Below, in pieces: positions 33,696 to 45,655 of a DNA stretch of 64,000 nt. Under the pieces are notes generated by a model, which searched no databases, had not been told where the DNA came from, and worked only from the letters and a program-made list of their open reading frames with translations. This DNA comes from Apoderus coryli. Taxonomy: Eukaryota > Arthropoda > Insecta > Coleoptera > Attelabidae. Position 1 is the stretch's first letter, and every line of letters starts with the position of its first letter. Both the position numbers and the translations under genes were made by a program. Location: assembly GCA_911728435.2 (NCBI GenBank), contig OU452204.1:15066001-15130000 (forward strand). The letters run 5' to 3'.

Positions 33696-35267
33696 CCATT
33701 TTTAAACAAAAATTACTAGTATAATATATGATTATGTTATTTTGTTAGAAAAGTTAAGTTCCAAAGTTCTATGCTGTGATGTTTAGAAAAAAGTGTAAGC
33801 TCAAAAATACCAAAGTCCTATGTTTTTTTAAATAAATTAATTTGTTTTGAAAATGTATTCATCAAAAACTCTTAAATTGATCGCCATTAACATCCACAAT
33901 AAAATGAAAATAGATTTGATATTTAAATTAAGGAGTAAAAATCATGCAATTTTTTAAATCAATATATATCTCAAAACTGGAATAATACCACATGCAACCT
34001 TGTAATATTAGGGTGACGATTTGTCAATAGACTGTTTATAAGTAGAAGTCTCATTGAATTTTACAATATGTAGTATCTAATTACACTTTATTTGTTTAGA
34101 AACGTTTATCGAACTGGTCGAAGTGTGAAAATAATCTACAGCTTCTTCTTCGAATTTTTCACAGATAGAATTTCGAGTGTTCTACTACCGTTGCTGGTGA
34201 GCATGATCACGTAACGGACGTCGAAGACGTTCAAAAACACACCAGAAATCATCTAGAAAATTCATCATTATTTTCATAAAGTAATGAACTGCACATTGAA
34301 AATACATACTACTATAGTATAGTGGTAAAGGGCGAGGTAATATTTTTAATATTGACAAGCTCATACAGGTCTCACACGGCTTTACTTTAGACCTGAGCAT
34401 CTTGGCAGTTTGTAAAGAAACAGTTGAGTTTATGATAAAACTTAATATAAACAAAAAACTTATTTTTATGGAGACCTAACGTTTCAGGAACCAATCCAAT
34501 TTTCTCTTGAATTTAACTTCACGAACAAATTGCTTTTTGAAAAAACGCTCAGATACGTCGATTTTTATTTCTTCCTTTTCAAATTCTAACTATATTTCAC
34601 GTACAGAGTCCACAGTAAAAATCAGGGGTAGAAGTTTCTTAAAAAACTGAACAAACTGACAATAAGAACATAGATCTATAAAATTCGTAGCACTTCATTT
34701 GCATAAGGTTTGTATAGCTAGATTTTTATATACTTTCCGTCTTATCGGATTTTACTTTGGATATCAGGTAAACCCATCTATAAAAATCAAGTATGGTTAT
34801 GACCATTCGATAAAACCTCATATTGCGAAGGTAATCTCGTACTGATCGCGAATAGTGATCCTGTTAGAACCATATCGAATTTGCTGGTATATTCGGGTTC
34901 ACATCGTTGGGAGGGTCCCCAAAAATATCTTACGTAAAATTTTAGTCTTGGCATTGCATCTTTTGATTATTTCGCGAAATTCTAAATTGCGATCGCGATA
35001 TATTTCAATGACTGCCTGGACTAAATGTCATTTGTATAGGTATATTTCTATTCTAGTAATTGGTTTGCAGATAATTTTGTAATTCTCTCTTACGTACCTG
35101 ACGATCTAATCTTTTTTTTTTTCAATGCTAATAACTACACTTCGTGGAATAACCGTCTCCGCTCTATCCTGGTACTTATCATTAATCAATTCCTAAACTT
35201 AAACTTGAGCTGGAGCCCTGCCACTATATTTTACCATAATCAAAACTTAGCTCAATGTGTTAAAGCG
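33696..35267. other. AT-rich interval, no supported gene
   Basis: A minus-strand stretch near 35060-34810 stays largely open (RDRNLEFREIIKRCNAKTKI) but matches nothing I recognise. Confidence 0.35.
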
Positions 35268-35345
35268 TTTAGGCACTATCGTGGAAGAATACATAGAGAC
35301 ACACAAACAGACTTTGATCTGGAAATGGTCTTCATCGTCTCAGGG
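35268..35345 (-). repeat. fragment of composite repeat R2, copy 3
   Basis: ATCGTGGAAGAATACATAGAGACACACA and CTGGAAATGGTCTTCATCGTC correspond to 30315-30400 in the same orientation. Only this internal segment is recognisable. Confidence 0.55.
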
Positions 35346-35849
35346 GACATCACGACTAAAAGATTGCTGTCTAATTGGGAATATCTTGAAACATGAAACC
35401 AACATAGAATTTGATGCAGAATTCAAAAATGGAATCAAGTATAGGTGACCATTGGAAAACATGATTTTGCTATCGCCACTTGATTTTTGAGACACACATG
35501 AATTTATCGCTTTAAAAAAAAAAAGACCTTGAATTTTAACCCTAACCTATACTAAAGTTTCTTCTGGAAAGAACGCATGAACATGATACGTTCCAACTTG
35601 CATGTAAGAATAATTTCCCGCAAAATCCATTAACAATTTGTGCAATCAATTTTTTTTTGTATTTTTGCTTTTGATACTGGTGAATCCTCTAATTGAAGAC
35701 TTTGATGCGAAATTCACTTTTTGTCCTTGTCTTGCTATATTTAATATTGCTGATCGTTTAGTACTTAGAAGAATCAGTTAACTCCGAGCACTAGAAGTGT
35801 GTTTTCTTATTACTTTAGGTCTTATCTGAACAGCTCTTGAGTGTAAGAG

Positions 35850-36540
35850 TCAGTTAAGTCCTGGAATTATCTGGTTTATGCACCAAATTAATCTATTTTT
35901 AGAGGGTACGCGGACGCACCAACTTGACGGTGCCTGCTTTGCTGTCAAACATGTGATCGTCTTCAAAAGTCAATCAAAGCCGAGCAAGGTAATGAAACTA
36001 AAGTTGCCCTTCAAGTTGAAAAGAAGCATCACGTGCGAAAAAGTCTACAATTATTCTTCAAAAGAAAAAACAATCTTAGCAAGTTTTGACTTTCAACAAA
36101 ACTTACCTCACAAGCGGCAACTTTGGATGTACAACTTTGGATTAATTCTGCTTCCAGTGACAATTTCAACTTTCTATATGTACGACGAAGTAACTTCCAA
36201 AAAGGAGAGCAATGAAATCATTATCTGAGGAACTTTTTGCCAGAGACTGTATCTAATATACCTTTTCTTCTGATAGCGCATTTGCCCAAAATAAAAATCA
36301 AACTTTTATGAAATATTTGTACTTATACATTTACACAATTGAATAAAAAGGGAATCGAAACTATTCTTCATCAATATCCTGAGCCAGGGCATAGTTTCCT
36401 GCCCTCCGATCGGTCGTTTGTGTTAATTGAGAAGAATAAAAGGCTCAAAGAAAGAGTTTCTCTACCGCAGATGAATGGAAGACATTAGTTCGAAAAACTT
36501 CGAAACTACGAATCTTATACTTCATTTATATAACGCTAAA
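35850..36540 (+). pseudogene. DUF7869-like repeat-family protein (copy 2)
   Basis: The frame 35878-36228 contains ILASFDFQQNLPHKRQLWMY and STFYMYDEVTSKKESNEI, the central block of the same family (SFDxQQNLP...RQLWxYNxG...YMxxE...G.NE). After a break the family continues as SDSAFAQNKNQTFMKYLYLY and PEPGHSFLPSDRSFVLIEKN at 36270-36440, then DEWKTLVRKTSKL. The order is correct over about 650 bp, with two or three frame breaks. Copy 1 at 33.0 kb lies upstream but holds the C-terminal part, so these are two insertions rather than one gene. The start is undefined. Confidence 0.65.
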
Positions 36541-36720
36541 TGTATGTTTGGGAGATTTTTTCAGTTTTGTTTTAAAAAACAATATCTTCTTTTATTAGGA
36601 TCTTGGGGAAGAAATAAAATAAATTAATTTTTGAAAAACTCCTAATTGAAATTATAATATTTTATGTCTTAAATTTTCCATATCATATCCATAAACATCA
36701 GTATTAATTTGAGCTTATTC

Positions 36721-37038
36721 TTATTTGGCATTCAGAAAATAAACCCTGTTTTTGACTTTTCTCCGAAACTTAAAAAGTGGACTTATCTGGTTCTTGCACC
36801 AACGTTGGCAATTATAAAATATTCCTATCAGCCTAAAAATACATTCATACAACCTATTATAATATAACTCACCATTAACAACAGCGTTACTCTTCAAACA
36901 AATGGCAACACTAAAAATAATCCAAAATAGACGACAAACATCAAAGAGACCATCACAAAGAGTTTTGCTTCTCATTTCAAATGTTTCATGTTTCACTTGC
37001 AAACCAGACACAATAAAAAACCACACAGCCGTAACAGT
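36721..37038 (-). CDS. unassigned ORF, possible exon with donor site
   Basis: A 101-codon minus-strand frame starts at 37026 and is open a few codons further upstream. It includes FDVCRLFWIIFSVAICLKSN, a hydrophobic membrane-like segment preceded by basic residues, then a Lys/Arg-rich end, FKFRRKVKNRVYFLNAK. A consensus splice donor GTGAGT lies inside at 36872-36867, just after the hydrophobic segment. An exon ending there is possible. A chemoreceptor-type membrane protein came to mind, but no diagnostic motif supports it. No partner exon was found. Confidence 0.15.
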   Translation of the reverse strand, partial: TVTAVWFFIVSGLQVKHETFEMRSKTLCDGLFDVCRLFWIIFSVAICLKSNAVVNGELYYNRLYECIFRLIGIFYNCQRWCKNQISPLFKFRRKVKNRVYFLNAK

Positions 37039-38026
37039 TTCTTTAATTACAACAACAAAACCAAATCACCACTAACTTAAAACACTAAAAAAGTATAGAA
37101 ACTATTATTGTTATTATCACAAATCCAATATCAGTTAACAAAACTAACTCACTAAAAGTTTAACTATTTTTAATTTTTGCCTAAAATCACTTGGTTAACT
37201 TTAACATGTACTACGAGCGAGTTCCAATTTTTGCTTCTATCATCGTTCAAATAAAGTCCGGTTACCATGAAAACACACACTTTTCCAAAGAATCGAAAAA
37301 ACGAGTCGATAAGTTTTCCGGTTACGTACCGAACGTAATATTCCTCGATACGAATAACTTACGTTCTCTACTTGGGTCTAACAGTCCAAACACTGGTCGT
37401 CTCTGCTTCCAGCGAAAGTTATATCGTTTCGTTTGCCTGGCGCTTGCTTGTGTATCACAACACGCATACACCCGAGTGAGATCGTTGGAGAGTTTTTACC
37501 ACCAACTCGCGAGTAGTAGTGTACTATTTAGTATTAGTAGGTTTTGGTTTAGTCAGTGTGTAAAAAATATTATGGTTGTTTAGGAACTGGATTGCCGAAT
37601 GGTGTTTTGTCTCTTTTTCAATACCTGAATGTATCAGCTTTGTTGCATTGTTGCCATTGATATAGATTATTGTCACGACAGATGTTTACGTTTAAAGCGG
37701 TTTTAGATTGATCTTTATATGTTAGTGGTCCTAGGTTTCGTATTTCTCTATTCTGAATAAGAAACGAAACGATATAACTGAACTTTCAAAACACACGGGA
37801 ATTTTTGTTCCTACCATGGAGGTGGAGGATGATGGCGGTACCTGCTATGAAGTTTTGTATCCTAAAGATGTCTGGTTAATGTCTGAATGCCTTGTGTTTT
37901 ACAAAATCCTATGTTTATTCAGCGACCTCGCGGCTTTCGTAAGGCTCTAATTTGATTTCATTATTAATCCGTCTGTTTATCAATGAACTGGACAAATGTC
38001 TATTAGAGCGTAGTTGGCTTTTGTTT
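37039..38026. other. moderately GC-rich interval, no firm gene
   Basis: 37191-37583 (+) is a 130-codon frame without recognisable domain. The sequence near 37500-37560 with TTTAGTCAGTGTG resembles an arthropod initiator, so a promoter is conceivable. A 44-codon frame at 37816-37950 (+), starting ACCATGGAGGTGGAGG with acidic residues, could be a first exon but has no other support. Confidence 0.3.
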
Positions 38027-38375
38027 TTTACTTTCCCTCAGAGGGAAAGTATTGGGAACGCTCTAAAAAAATTGACATAAAGACGGATATAACCATTTTG
38101 AAGTTCCCTGAGATGACTAACACCATTTCCAGATGGAAGTATGTCTGTCTAACGATATCGATATCGCCTAAAAGCTTTAACCAATAATTGATCTAAATTG
38201 GACACAACCCCCAAATTTTCAAATAGCAGTAGGGGTTGAATGATACATCATTTTAAACCATTTTTGATCCTCTTTACAGCGATAGGTTACTCCATAATTC
38301 CCGAGAAAATTGCCTTTAAAATTTCACCAGTTAGGTAGTTGGAACCTATAAGTCTTATTAGAATATAATACTGTT
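38027..38375 (+). repeat. composite repeat R2, copy 2
   Basis: Starts with the hairpin ACTTTCCCTCAGAGGGAAAGT at 38030 and follows the minus-strand unit of 30505-30170 in order: CATTTTGAAGTT, CCATTTCCAGAT, ACATCATTTTAAACCATTTTT, ACAGCGATAGGTTACT, AAATTTCACCAGTTAGGTAG, CTTATTAGAATATAATA. The tRNA-like block seen downstream of copy 1 is not recognisable here. Confidence 0.75.
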
Positions 38376-38859
38376 ATTTGATAATGGTTTTTGGAATTTG
38401 GAATGACAGAATTCCTCTTTATTCTTCCCCGTACTGCTCCAATAAAAACCGTATCATTCTTCTAACAATAACAGTTTTCTGGAAAATGAATGTAGTGGAT
38501 TCCACCGTGTATCTCAATTATAATCCAAAGAAAATACATACTTACAATATTACGCCTTCTATCATAAAATACAGTAGATAAAAAAAGGAATATAATATAT
38601 CCTTATATACTCCTACCCCTTGAGTGTAATATAAGACATTCAAGGTGCATCTTATTCTTTTCTCAACTATATCTCTTTCTTCTTATTCCTTCTTTACTTT
38701 ACCTTGGGTGAAAATAAATTAAAAGTCACCCTTGCAATGTCGTTTATTACCGCATCACCCCGTGCCATGGTCTTAGAGTATGGATTTTTATACGACTATA
38801 CCAGGTGTTAAAGAAAAACAACCATTTGGGCTTGGACGCTTAACTCGTGTTTCATACAA

Positions 38860-38927
38860 CATGATACACGTTGCATGGTATAGTTTATCCAAACATGATA
38901 CACGTTGCATGGTATAGTTTATCCAAA
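38860..38927 (+). repeat. 34-bp tandem duplication
   Basis: A 34-bp unit starting CATGATACACGTTGCATGGT occurs twice head to tail without a mismatch. Confidence 0.9.
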
Positions 38928-39098
38928 CTTAATTTAAAATATATACATTTAACGGTTCTACCGGGCCTATCCGATCCCATGCCTCTTTACATTAGAAATG
39001 GGCATCGAATGCTGCGTTTTTTGGTACATTTCTCCCTCGTATATAAGACCTATAATAAATCATACCTGCCAAAGGATACCGACAGTAATAAAAATAAC

Positions 39099-39406
39099 TA
39101 CAGTGACTGGAAAAAGTTGGGTTAATGATTCGAGTTTGAAAATAAATATAATATGAATGAAACAAATAATTTTTGGCAACGTGTTATTTTCTCAGATTAA
39201 TCGCAATATAATCGGATAGACATCATATGGTATCGCGAAGATTTAATGTGGAATTTAAACAAGAAAATTTGTATCCGACAGTAAAACACGGTGGCAGAAT
39301 ATTGTAACCACGATTTGTTCAATAGTTTTTCTTAGATTAATAAAATGAAAGAAGATCTGTCAAATTACATAATAACAAGTGGATGAAACTTTTTGCAGTC
39401 ACTGTA
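39099..39406 (+). mobile_element. Tc1-like deletion derivative (MITE) with transposase scrap
   Basis: The ends are TACAGTGACTGGAAAAAGTT and, inverted, AACTTTTTGCAGTCACTGTA, a 20-bp pair with one mismatch, starting and ending with TA as Tc1/mariner insertions do. The interior still translates in pieces as NNFWQRVIFSD and EFKQENLYPTVKHGGRI, matching the FWxxVxFSDES...NLxPTVKHGGG part of Tc1 transposases around the first catalytic Asp. The total of 308 bp is far below a full element of about 1.6 kb. It is an internally deleted, non-autonomous copy that could in principle be moved by a related transposase. Confidence 0.75.
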
Positions 39407-42400
39407 TCAGACACCGCCGGTGTTTGGTTGCAATGTAGTTATATATATATATACAGACAGTTTTTTTATAATGCAGTATACCAGTGACATGAGCGGAACA
39501 CGTTTGTTTTCGTTTTGAGCGGGACTTATTTTGTGACAAGTGTAAGTATATAATATAATATATGTTTTTAGAATGGCAAAACAGTTATACATTTAGCATT
39601 AATTGTTAATACATAAAGGATTTTTAAAATATTGTAGGGCATGTATTGCTATGAAAAGTTAAAAGGGCGCGCCTATGGACGGCTGAGGTCGGTATTGACA
39701 TTACAAAGGGATATCGAGTTGTGATTTTTTATATCATTTTAAATTAAGATTAGAAAGACTTTACGTTAAACATTTGTGGAATGATTTTTTTTTTGAAATT
39801 TGGGATTTTACATTTAGTTATTTCAGCCGCTTCTATCAAAAAATTCTAGCAACTTTAGTTTTTCAAACAATCAATTTTTAGAATTCGAGATAAAAAATAA
39901 TTTGTGTCCAACATGGTCTTGATCAAACTTAAGTAAATTAGTGCTCTCAATTTATGCGAAATTTGGTTTTAGTGGTGTATTTAAGTTACGCTGGGAAATT
40001 GACTGAATATTATACAGGCCGAGCTAAATGTATTATTACAATTTTTCACAAAAAAAAACGGCTTAATTAAGAAAATTTTATGATTTAGGTATAGGGACAT
40101 GATATATCATTTAAATTGTATTCCACTTAAGGAGTCAACGGACTATTGTGGAACCGAAAATACCCTTAATTCCGTTGTAGATTAAACAATGTTTTTGAAT
40201 AATAAAATTTATTATATAATATAACAAGACTTTGATAATTTTCCCCTCAGGGAAATTTTCACTGACATGCAAAATCGATAATAAAAGCCAGCTTTTGACA
40301 TCCTCTATATTACATTCTATAACCCCAAATCAGCAGTGTTCCTGACGTGCTGTCATTTTTCTATTGGTCTTTGTAAAAACTAGTTCAAGTTTTCTTGATC
40401 TTTTAGCTAAGCTGGGCGAGGAATCATATCCAGTGACAAGTGATTTGTTACGAACATATTTCGACATATTTATAAAGTTTTTAATTAAAAAGAGCTTTGA
40501 TCTTTTATCAACTTCGTATACGATAAGCTAGTCGCAATTATATTTGGACCAGTTTTAGAAAATCCACACCAAACTATGCTAAGAAGTGTCTTTATTTTTT
40601 GTACCAGATTTTGCTTCATTGTCAGAACCATCTTCCGATATCACCCACCGATGATATGAATTCATATCCAATAACACAGTTCTATGGTTCAATTTGAAGC
40701 CGTTCTTTGTTATTGCCATGTTCTGTTGACTTTAGATCTTACAAGTATTCGACTAGAACTCCTGGATTTCGATTACACGTTCCGACCACAGTATATCGGG
40801 TTATTGACAGTGGAACGCTGACAAATATGTAAATTCAAACGAATTTACAGTCTTCTAAAATGTTTGATTCTCCCGCATACTTCTAATATTCTCCTGTTTA
40901 ATATTCCACGCTGGCAAAGCACACTTAAAGCTCACAAATTAAATTTTATATATATTTTTTGGCGAAAGGCGTGCGGACATTTGCATGCGAATATGAATTT
41001 ATGCCGGAATAAATAGAAGTTATATGGAAAGATTTTCCTTGTGAAAAGAATTGTTTTGTTGCTTTTTTCTCAAACTAAATTGTAAGCCTAAAGTAATATG
41101 TATTTTTATTTTCGTCGCTTTTATTTTATGTTTTCGTTGGGTAAGAACCAAAATGTGGAAATTTTGTTTACGTTCTATGTTTTATGCACAATTTGCTTAG
41201 CATAAAACTAGCATTATTTAAAAAAGCGAGAGCTAGGGTAATTGGCTGAATTTGCTTCCAAATACTGTCCTTTCAAAACGCCAGCGTCGTGGTCGAGACA
41301 CCAATAACCCGAAGTCAGTAATCAGCTGGGTTAAATCAGCTGAATTTAGCAAATTGTTGATCACAATTTGCTAAATATTTGTCAATACTTCGTCAAGTAA
41401 ACGTTTGGAGTCGTATTAATTTTGCAACTATGAATTGCTTAATTCTTTGAGATTGTGACGGTATGGTTACAGTTGCCGATAGAGCAATGACAGACCAAAT
41501 GGTGATTTTTGTTTATATTTTCCTGAAGAACTTCTGCACCTTGGTCGTTTTGAAGTTATAGACGCTATTTTTTCAAACTTGCTAATTAATTGGCATGGAT
41601 TTGACACGAATCTGCTTTTAAACTCATTTTCTTACGAAATCTGCTTTATTCTGAAAAGTAATCGTTTGCAGAACCATGTTCAGATTGTTTCATTGATTTA
41701 GGCGAGTTTTACAATTCTTGAAATTCCGATATTTCCGTTTGATCCTTGTATGTGGTCGGTTCATTGGAATCGGTATTTGTATCGTCTGAAATGTTATGTG
41801 CCAGAATTTCAGATGGCGTTATCTATTTTCAACTCAAGTCAGCTGGGCTGGTGTGACATTATCACATCACATTCTCATTCATAACAAAATTGATTGCCCT
41901 CCTTTATGAAGTAAAATTAACTTTTTTATCCCCTGAAAGAACGGTTGTCAGAACATCACTTTTTATCCTACTTGATCACGAACCAATATTTTAACATAAT
42001 CGCCTATTAAGGTTTTTTATTCTATAACCAATAACATCTCTGCTGACGGCGATATTTCCATCTGTTCTCTGGAATAGCTTGATCGGTGTATTTTGGGGAA
42101 TTCATAGTTTAATCGTCTCATTTTGCGTGCCGCTTGTTATCGTTGATGTATTTATAAATTGATGAACTGCATAATGTTATGTTTATGGTAATATTTTGAT
42201 ATTTTATTATCTCCTTACTTATATTCAAGTATTATTTGATTTTGTTAATATGTTGATATATCAAATTGTTGATGTTTTTCTATTTTCTTTTTGGCTTGAA
42301 TCACTAACATCACATAACTTTTGTAAATGAATAATATTTAATTTTATATCAAGATAATTTGTCCTGTTGGACAATAGATGCTATTATTATTGTTATCACA

Positions 42401-42685
42401 AGTTAAACAATCATTAGTAAAATCTCCTATCTTGAATGAAATAGCATTTTCCGGTGAATTACAAGCTAGAATCGATATATATGGTATATTCAGGGAAAGC
42501 TTGTAGAAAACTGGCGATTTTGAAAGCAATGATCCACCTACTAAAAGGTACAAAAATTTATATAAAGGAAGAAAGTACGTAATACGCAATCTGCATAATT
42601 TGCGAACCTTATCGGATAAGAGGGTATTAGAATATTCAAAACTTCTACCCCACACCTGAGGAAAATGATAAAGTGCAACCACTTC
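39407..42685. other. long interval without a supported gene
   Basis: A (TA)n run lies at 39437-39450. Between 40.4 and 42.1 kb the base composition is somewhat less AT-rich and short open pieces occur on both strands (for example LAKLGEESYPVTSDLLRTYF at 40410, +), but none forms a recognisable domain. It may be an eroded element. Confidence 0.35.
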
Positions 42686-42689
42686 TTGA

Positions 42690-43040
42690 AAAATGTCGCC
42701 CAAACCTTATATTTCATCTATGCAACATGATTTCTTTCCGGGTCGTTCTACATCTATCCATTTACTGGTTTCAACATTGTTTTTAGCTGAACTACTTGAT
42801 AATGGAGGTCAGATACATGTTAATTATATTGACCTTTCCAAAGCCTTTGGCAGACATAAGCACGTTGCCTTTTTGGCTAAATTGTCCCGTTTTAGCCTGT
42901 CCAATGTCGAGGTACCACTTTTATCAATTTTATTTGAATGAACATTTTCAATATTATGTTAATTATATGGAATTCATATTTGAAATTATAAAGGTAAATT
43001 CTGGAGTACACCAAGGTTCGGAATATTTATGACTGATTCT
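42690..43040 (+). pseudogene. non-LTR retrotransposon RT fragment
   Basis: QHDFFPGRSTSIHLLVSTLF and INYIDLSKAFG-type sequence (VNYIDLSKAFGRHKHVAF) at 42700-42941 match the RT region around the first catalytic Asp. After a frame change FQYYVNYMEFIFEI and VNSGVHQGS follow at 42950-43020, the next RT motif. It ends before the catalytic A-D-D block. Jockey-like by resemblance to 14.5 kb. Short and decayed. Confidence 0.65.
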
Positions 43041-43664
43041 TGATTCACTGTACCCCATTGATTGTTTAGGATTATGGTCAATGAATTTGATATATCAATT
43101 ACAACATTTTCATGGGAAAAACGTTGAGTTTTAACAAATTAGTTAATGTGCATTCTAATTTCCCTGGAAATGGATTTTTATCTAAGTAAATAAAATATCA
43201 AGGTCATTCGATATTTCGTCAGGAATCCTATTCCATATCCAGTACCAACCAATAGTTGTCACAACCAAAGTCGCATCCAGCCAGCGGACAGAAAAAAAAA
43301 GGGAATGAAGACAAGAAAAATATGGAAAAATATGATCTATGTATATAGATATAAATATACGGACTAAATTTTTTAAAGACAGGTTTTTAATTGAATCAAA
43401 ATCGACGTTAAAAAAAAACAAAAATTTACAAAAAACAAACCAAATTAATTAAAACATAAGTATCGTAGATTCTTAGCAAATTGATCAACCATTTAATTAA
43501 AAAAATCATCCAAGTTCTAAAAAATATGCTGCTGCTTTCTGTGGACACTCATAAAAATTGTGGCGACTTTATTTCAATTTTTTTCGTATTTATGTTAATC
43601 GTTAGTTGGAACCTATCTCTGGAGATGCCCTTGGTCACAACAATTTTTTTGTTTTCCACAGACT

Positions 43665-44300
43665 GGTCTCGAATATTCCAGATGAGATTGACATGTCGTC
43701 TCGTCTCGTGGAGTCTTGGCGAGACGAGACCACGCTGAGAGTGTCGAGTAATCTCGAGGTTAAAATACAGGTTTATAATTAAATGGATGTCTATCGTATC
43801 AAAAAAACACTTGTATGTCGTACCTATAGTTGTTTATATTATATCTCAGTCTACCTCATATTTAACTCAAATGACAAAGAAAACATATCTTAAAAACACA
43901 CGAAAATAATAGAAACAAATAATTGCGCTACTTTAAGATTTACTTAAATCTCGAATGGTTTTAACAATATAATTTTCAAATAAAATAGAATATAAACAAA
44001 AGGTTAAAGTCATTAATTTAATTTTTGAAAACAAAAAAAACAACATAAACTTCAATGTTAACTAAATTATAAAATATAGAAAATTAACCTGTATAGTGTC
44101 TGCTAAGGACTCACATTGCGATTGTTATATTATATGTTTTTAACTTAGTTAAGAAGTAGTTTTTTTTCAAAATTAAAGGCGTAATTCGAACTTGACTGTG
44201 GCACTTCATAATTTAAGCCTATACCTACCTACTTTCCTCTTAAAATATGAATCGAAACCAGACGAGACGGGATTGAGCTTGGAATACCTGATGTAAACAA
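43665..44300. repeat. possible inverted-repeat element with GTCTCGTC ends
   Basis: TATTCCAGATGAGATTGACA and GTCGTCTCGTCTCGTGG at 43675-43716 partly match, inverted, CAGACGAGACGGGATTGAGCTTGGAATACC at 44258-44288. The match is interrupted by indels. The interior is AT-rich and non-coding. A degraded MITE-like unit is plausible. Confidence 0.35.
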
Positions 44301-44900
44301 TCAGGCTCCACTTACCTTATGTTATTAATTTGATTTGTTAAAAATATAGTATAATAAGTGTAGAGATTACAAAAGACGTTGTCTATTATTTTTACACATC
44401 GATAACTTGGTTTAGAAATAAAAAGGGAAACTGTTTAGGTCTCTTTTATGCGGGCTTATCATGCATTCTTTTATAGCCAAACAAATAAATACATTTTTTC
44501 ATATAATTTCAAAATATAGACATGGCGACCCACTGTGTAAACATCTGCTGTCCCAAAAATTATTGCTGCGTTAATAATAATACAGCTTTGCAATAGATGT
44601 AGGTATTTGTAAATTTATTCTATTGTCAATTGTTTGACCGTGATCTTTGGGGATATTGCATCAATTTTATTGTTTTATTGTTGTAAATATCTACATTCAG
44701 TATTTTTTTTAAACACATCTTGTTACAGATAATGTTTCTCGCAAGATACAGGGTACTTCACAACTACTTTTTCGAATTGTGTATGAAATATTTGACATAC
44801 TTTTTTTATGGGATTGAAAGACTAGGTATTTATTTGATAATTAATTATTTTATAGGAATGAAAGTCAATCCTCCACGAAATAAAACAAACATAATATATT

Positions 44901-44936
44901 ACCGAACATGTTTCGGAGCTTCAAGCTCCATCATCA
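44901..44936 (-). ncRNA. truncated hammerhead ribozyme motif (copy K)
   Basis: Minus strand: TGATGA, stem II GGAGCTTGAAGCTCC, GAAACATGTT, CGGT. The first C of the core and the 5' strand of stem I are missing, because the adjoining retrotransposon tail starts at 44936. The box ATCCTCCACGAAATAAA lies at 44868-44884. Confidence 0.6.
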
Positions 44937-45655
44937 AATAAATAAATGATTTATTGTGAAATATAGGTTATTAAATTTGCACAAAAAGACAATGATTTGG
45001 CAAAAGCCAGTCTTCCACTCGACCATAACAATTATGAAAAAAAGTGTGATACCTAATCTATAAGAATTACACAATTACAATGATAACAATATACTAATGC
45101 ACTCACAACTGTAACATAATCAACTAACTATGATCAAAAAATAATAACTTTTAATGTCGCTTAAAAGCTGCGAACGGTAAATCAAGATGGTCCTGCACTT
45201 TATTTAACAGAGAAGGTGCTACATAAGAAAAAGATCCCTCGAATTTGACAATAACGTAGCATGTTGAGGTATGTTAAATGAATTTGTACGAACATTAACA
45301 CTATGTATAGCTGACCTTCTGCTTAACAAATTATACAAATATAAAGGTGTACGACTATTATAAATTTTATGAAGCAAAACTAGGAAAAGATATTCTAAAC
45401 GGAAATTTATCTTAGGTTGTTCATGCAACCGTGCCAAAAAAGGAGTAATATGGTGTCTGTATGGGACATCACAAATAAACCTAACACAGGCATTCTGCAC
45501 CCTCTGTATTTTGATTTTATTGTACTGCATCAAAAAATGATAGTAAACCTGCGAACAATAATCTATATTTGGATAAATAAGCGCCTTGATCAGCCTCAAT
45601 TTCATTGACTCATCAAGTAAATTTTTCAAATGATAAAAGCAGTTAAGCTTAAAGA
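44937..45655 (-). pseudogene. 5'-truncated non-LTR retrotransposon
   Basis: The frame 45629-45219 gives the thumb/C-terminal part of a reverse transcriptase: LIYPNIDYCSQVYYHF, RVQNACVRFICDVPYRHHI, LHEQPKINFRLEYLFLVLLH. It resembles the 4.9-5.9 kb copy (LNYCDSIYGP, RVQKLQNYCLRFIFG), so the same broad clade. A 3' UTR follows and ends in AAATAAATAAAT-like repeats on the minus strand at 44937-44948, right against the truncated hammerhead. Insertion into a hammerhead unit is the simplest history. Only one stop interrupts it near the end. Confidence 0.8.

Noticed and set aside
37191..37583. 130-codon ORF as a gene
   Set aside because: No domain, no splice support, and the region reads more like a promoter or UTR.
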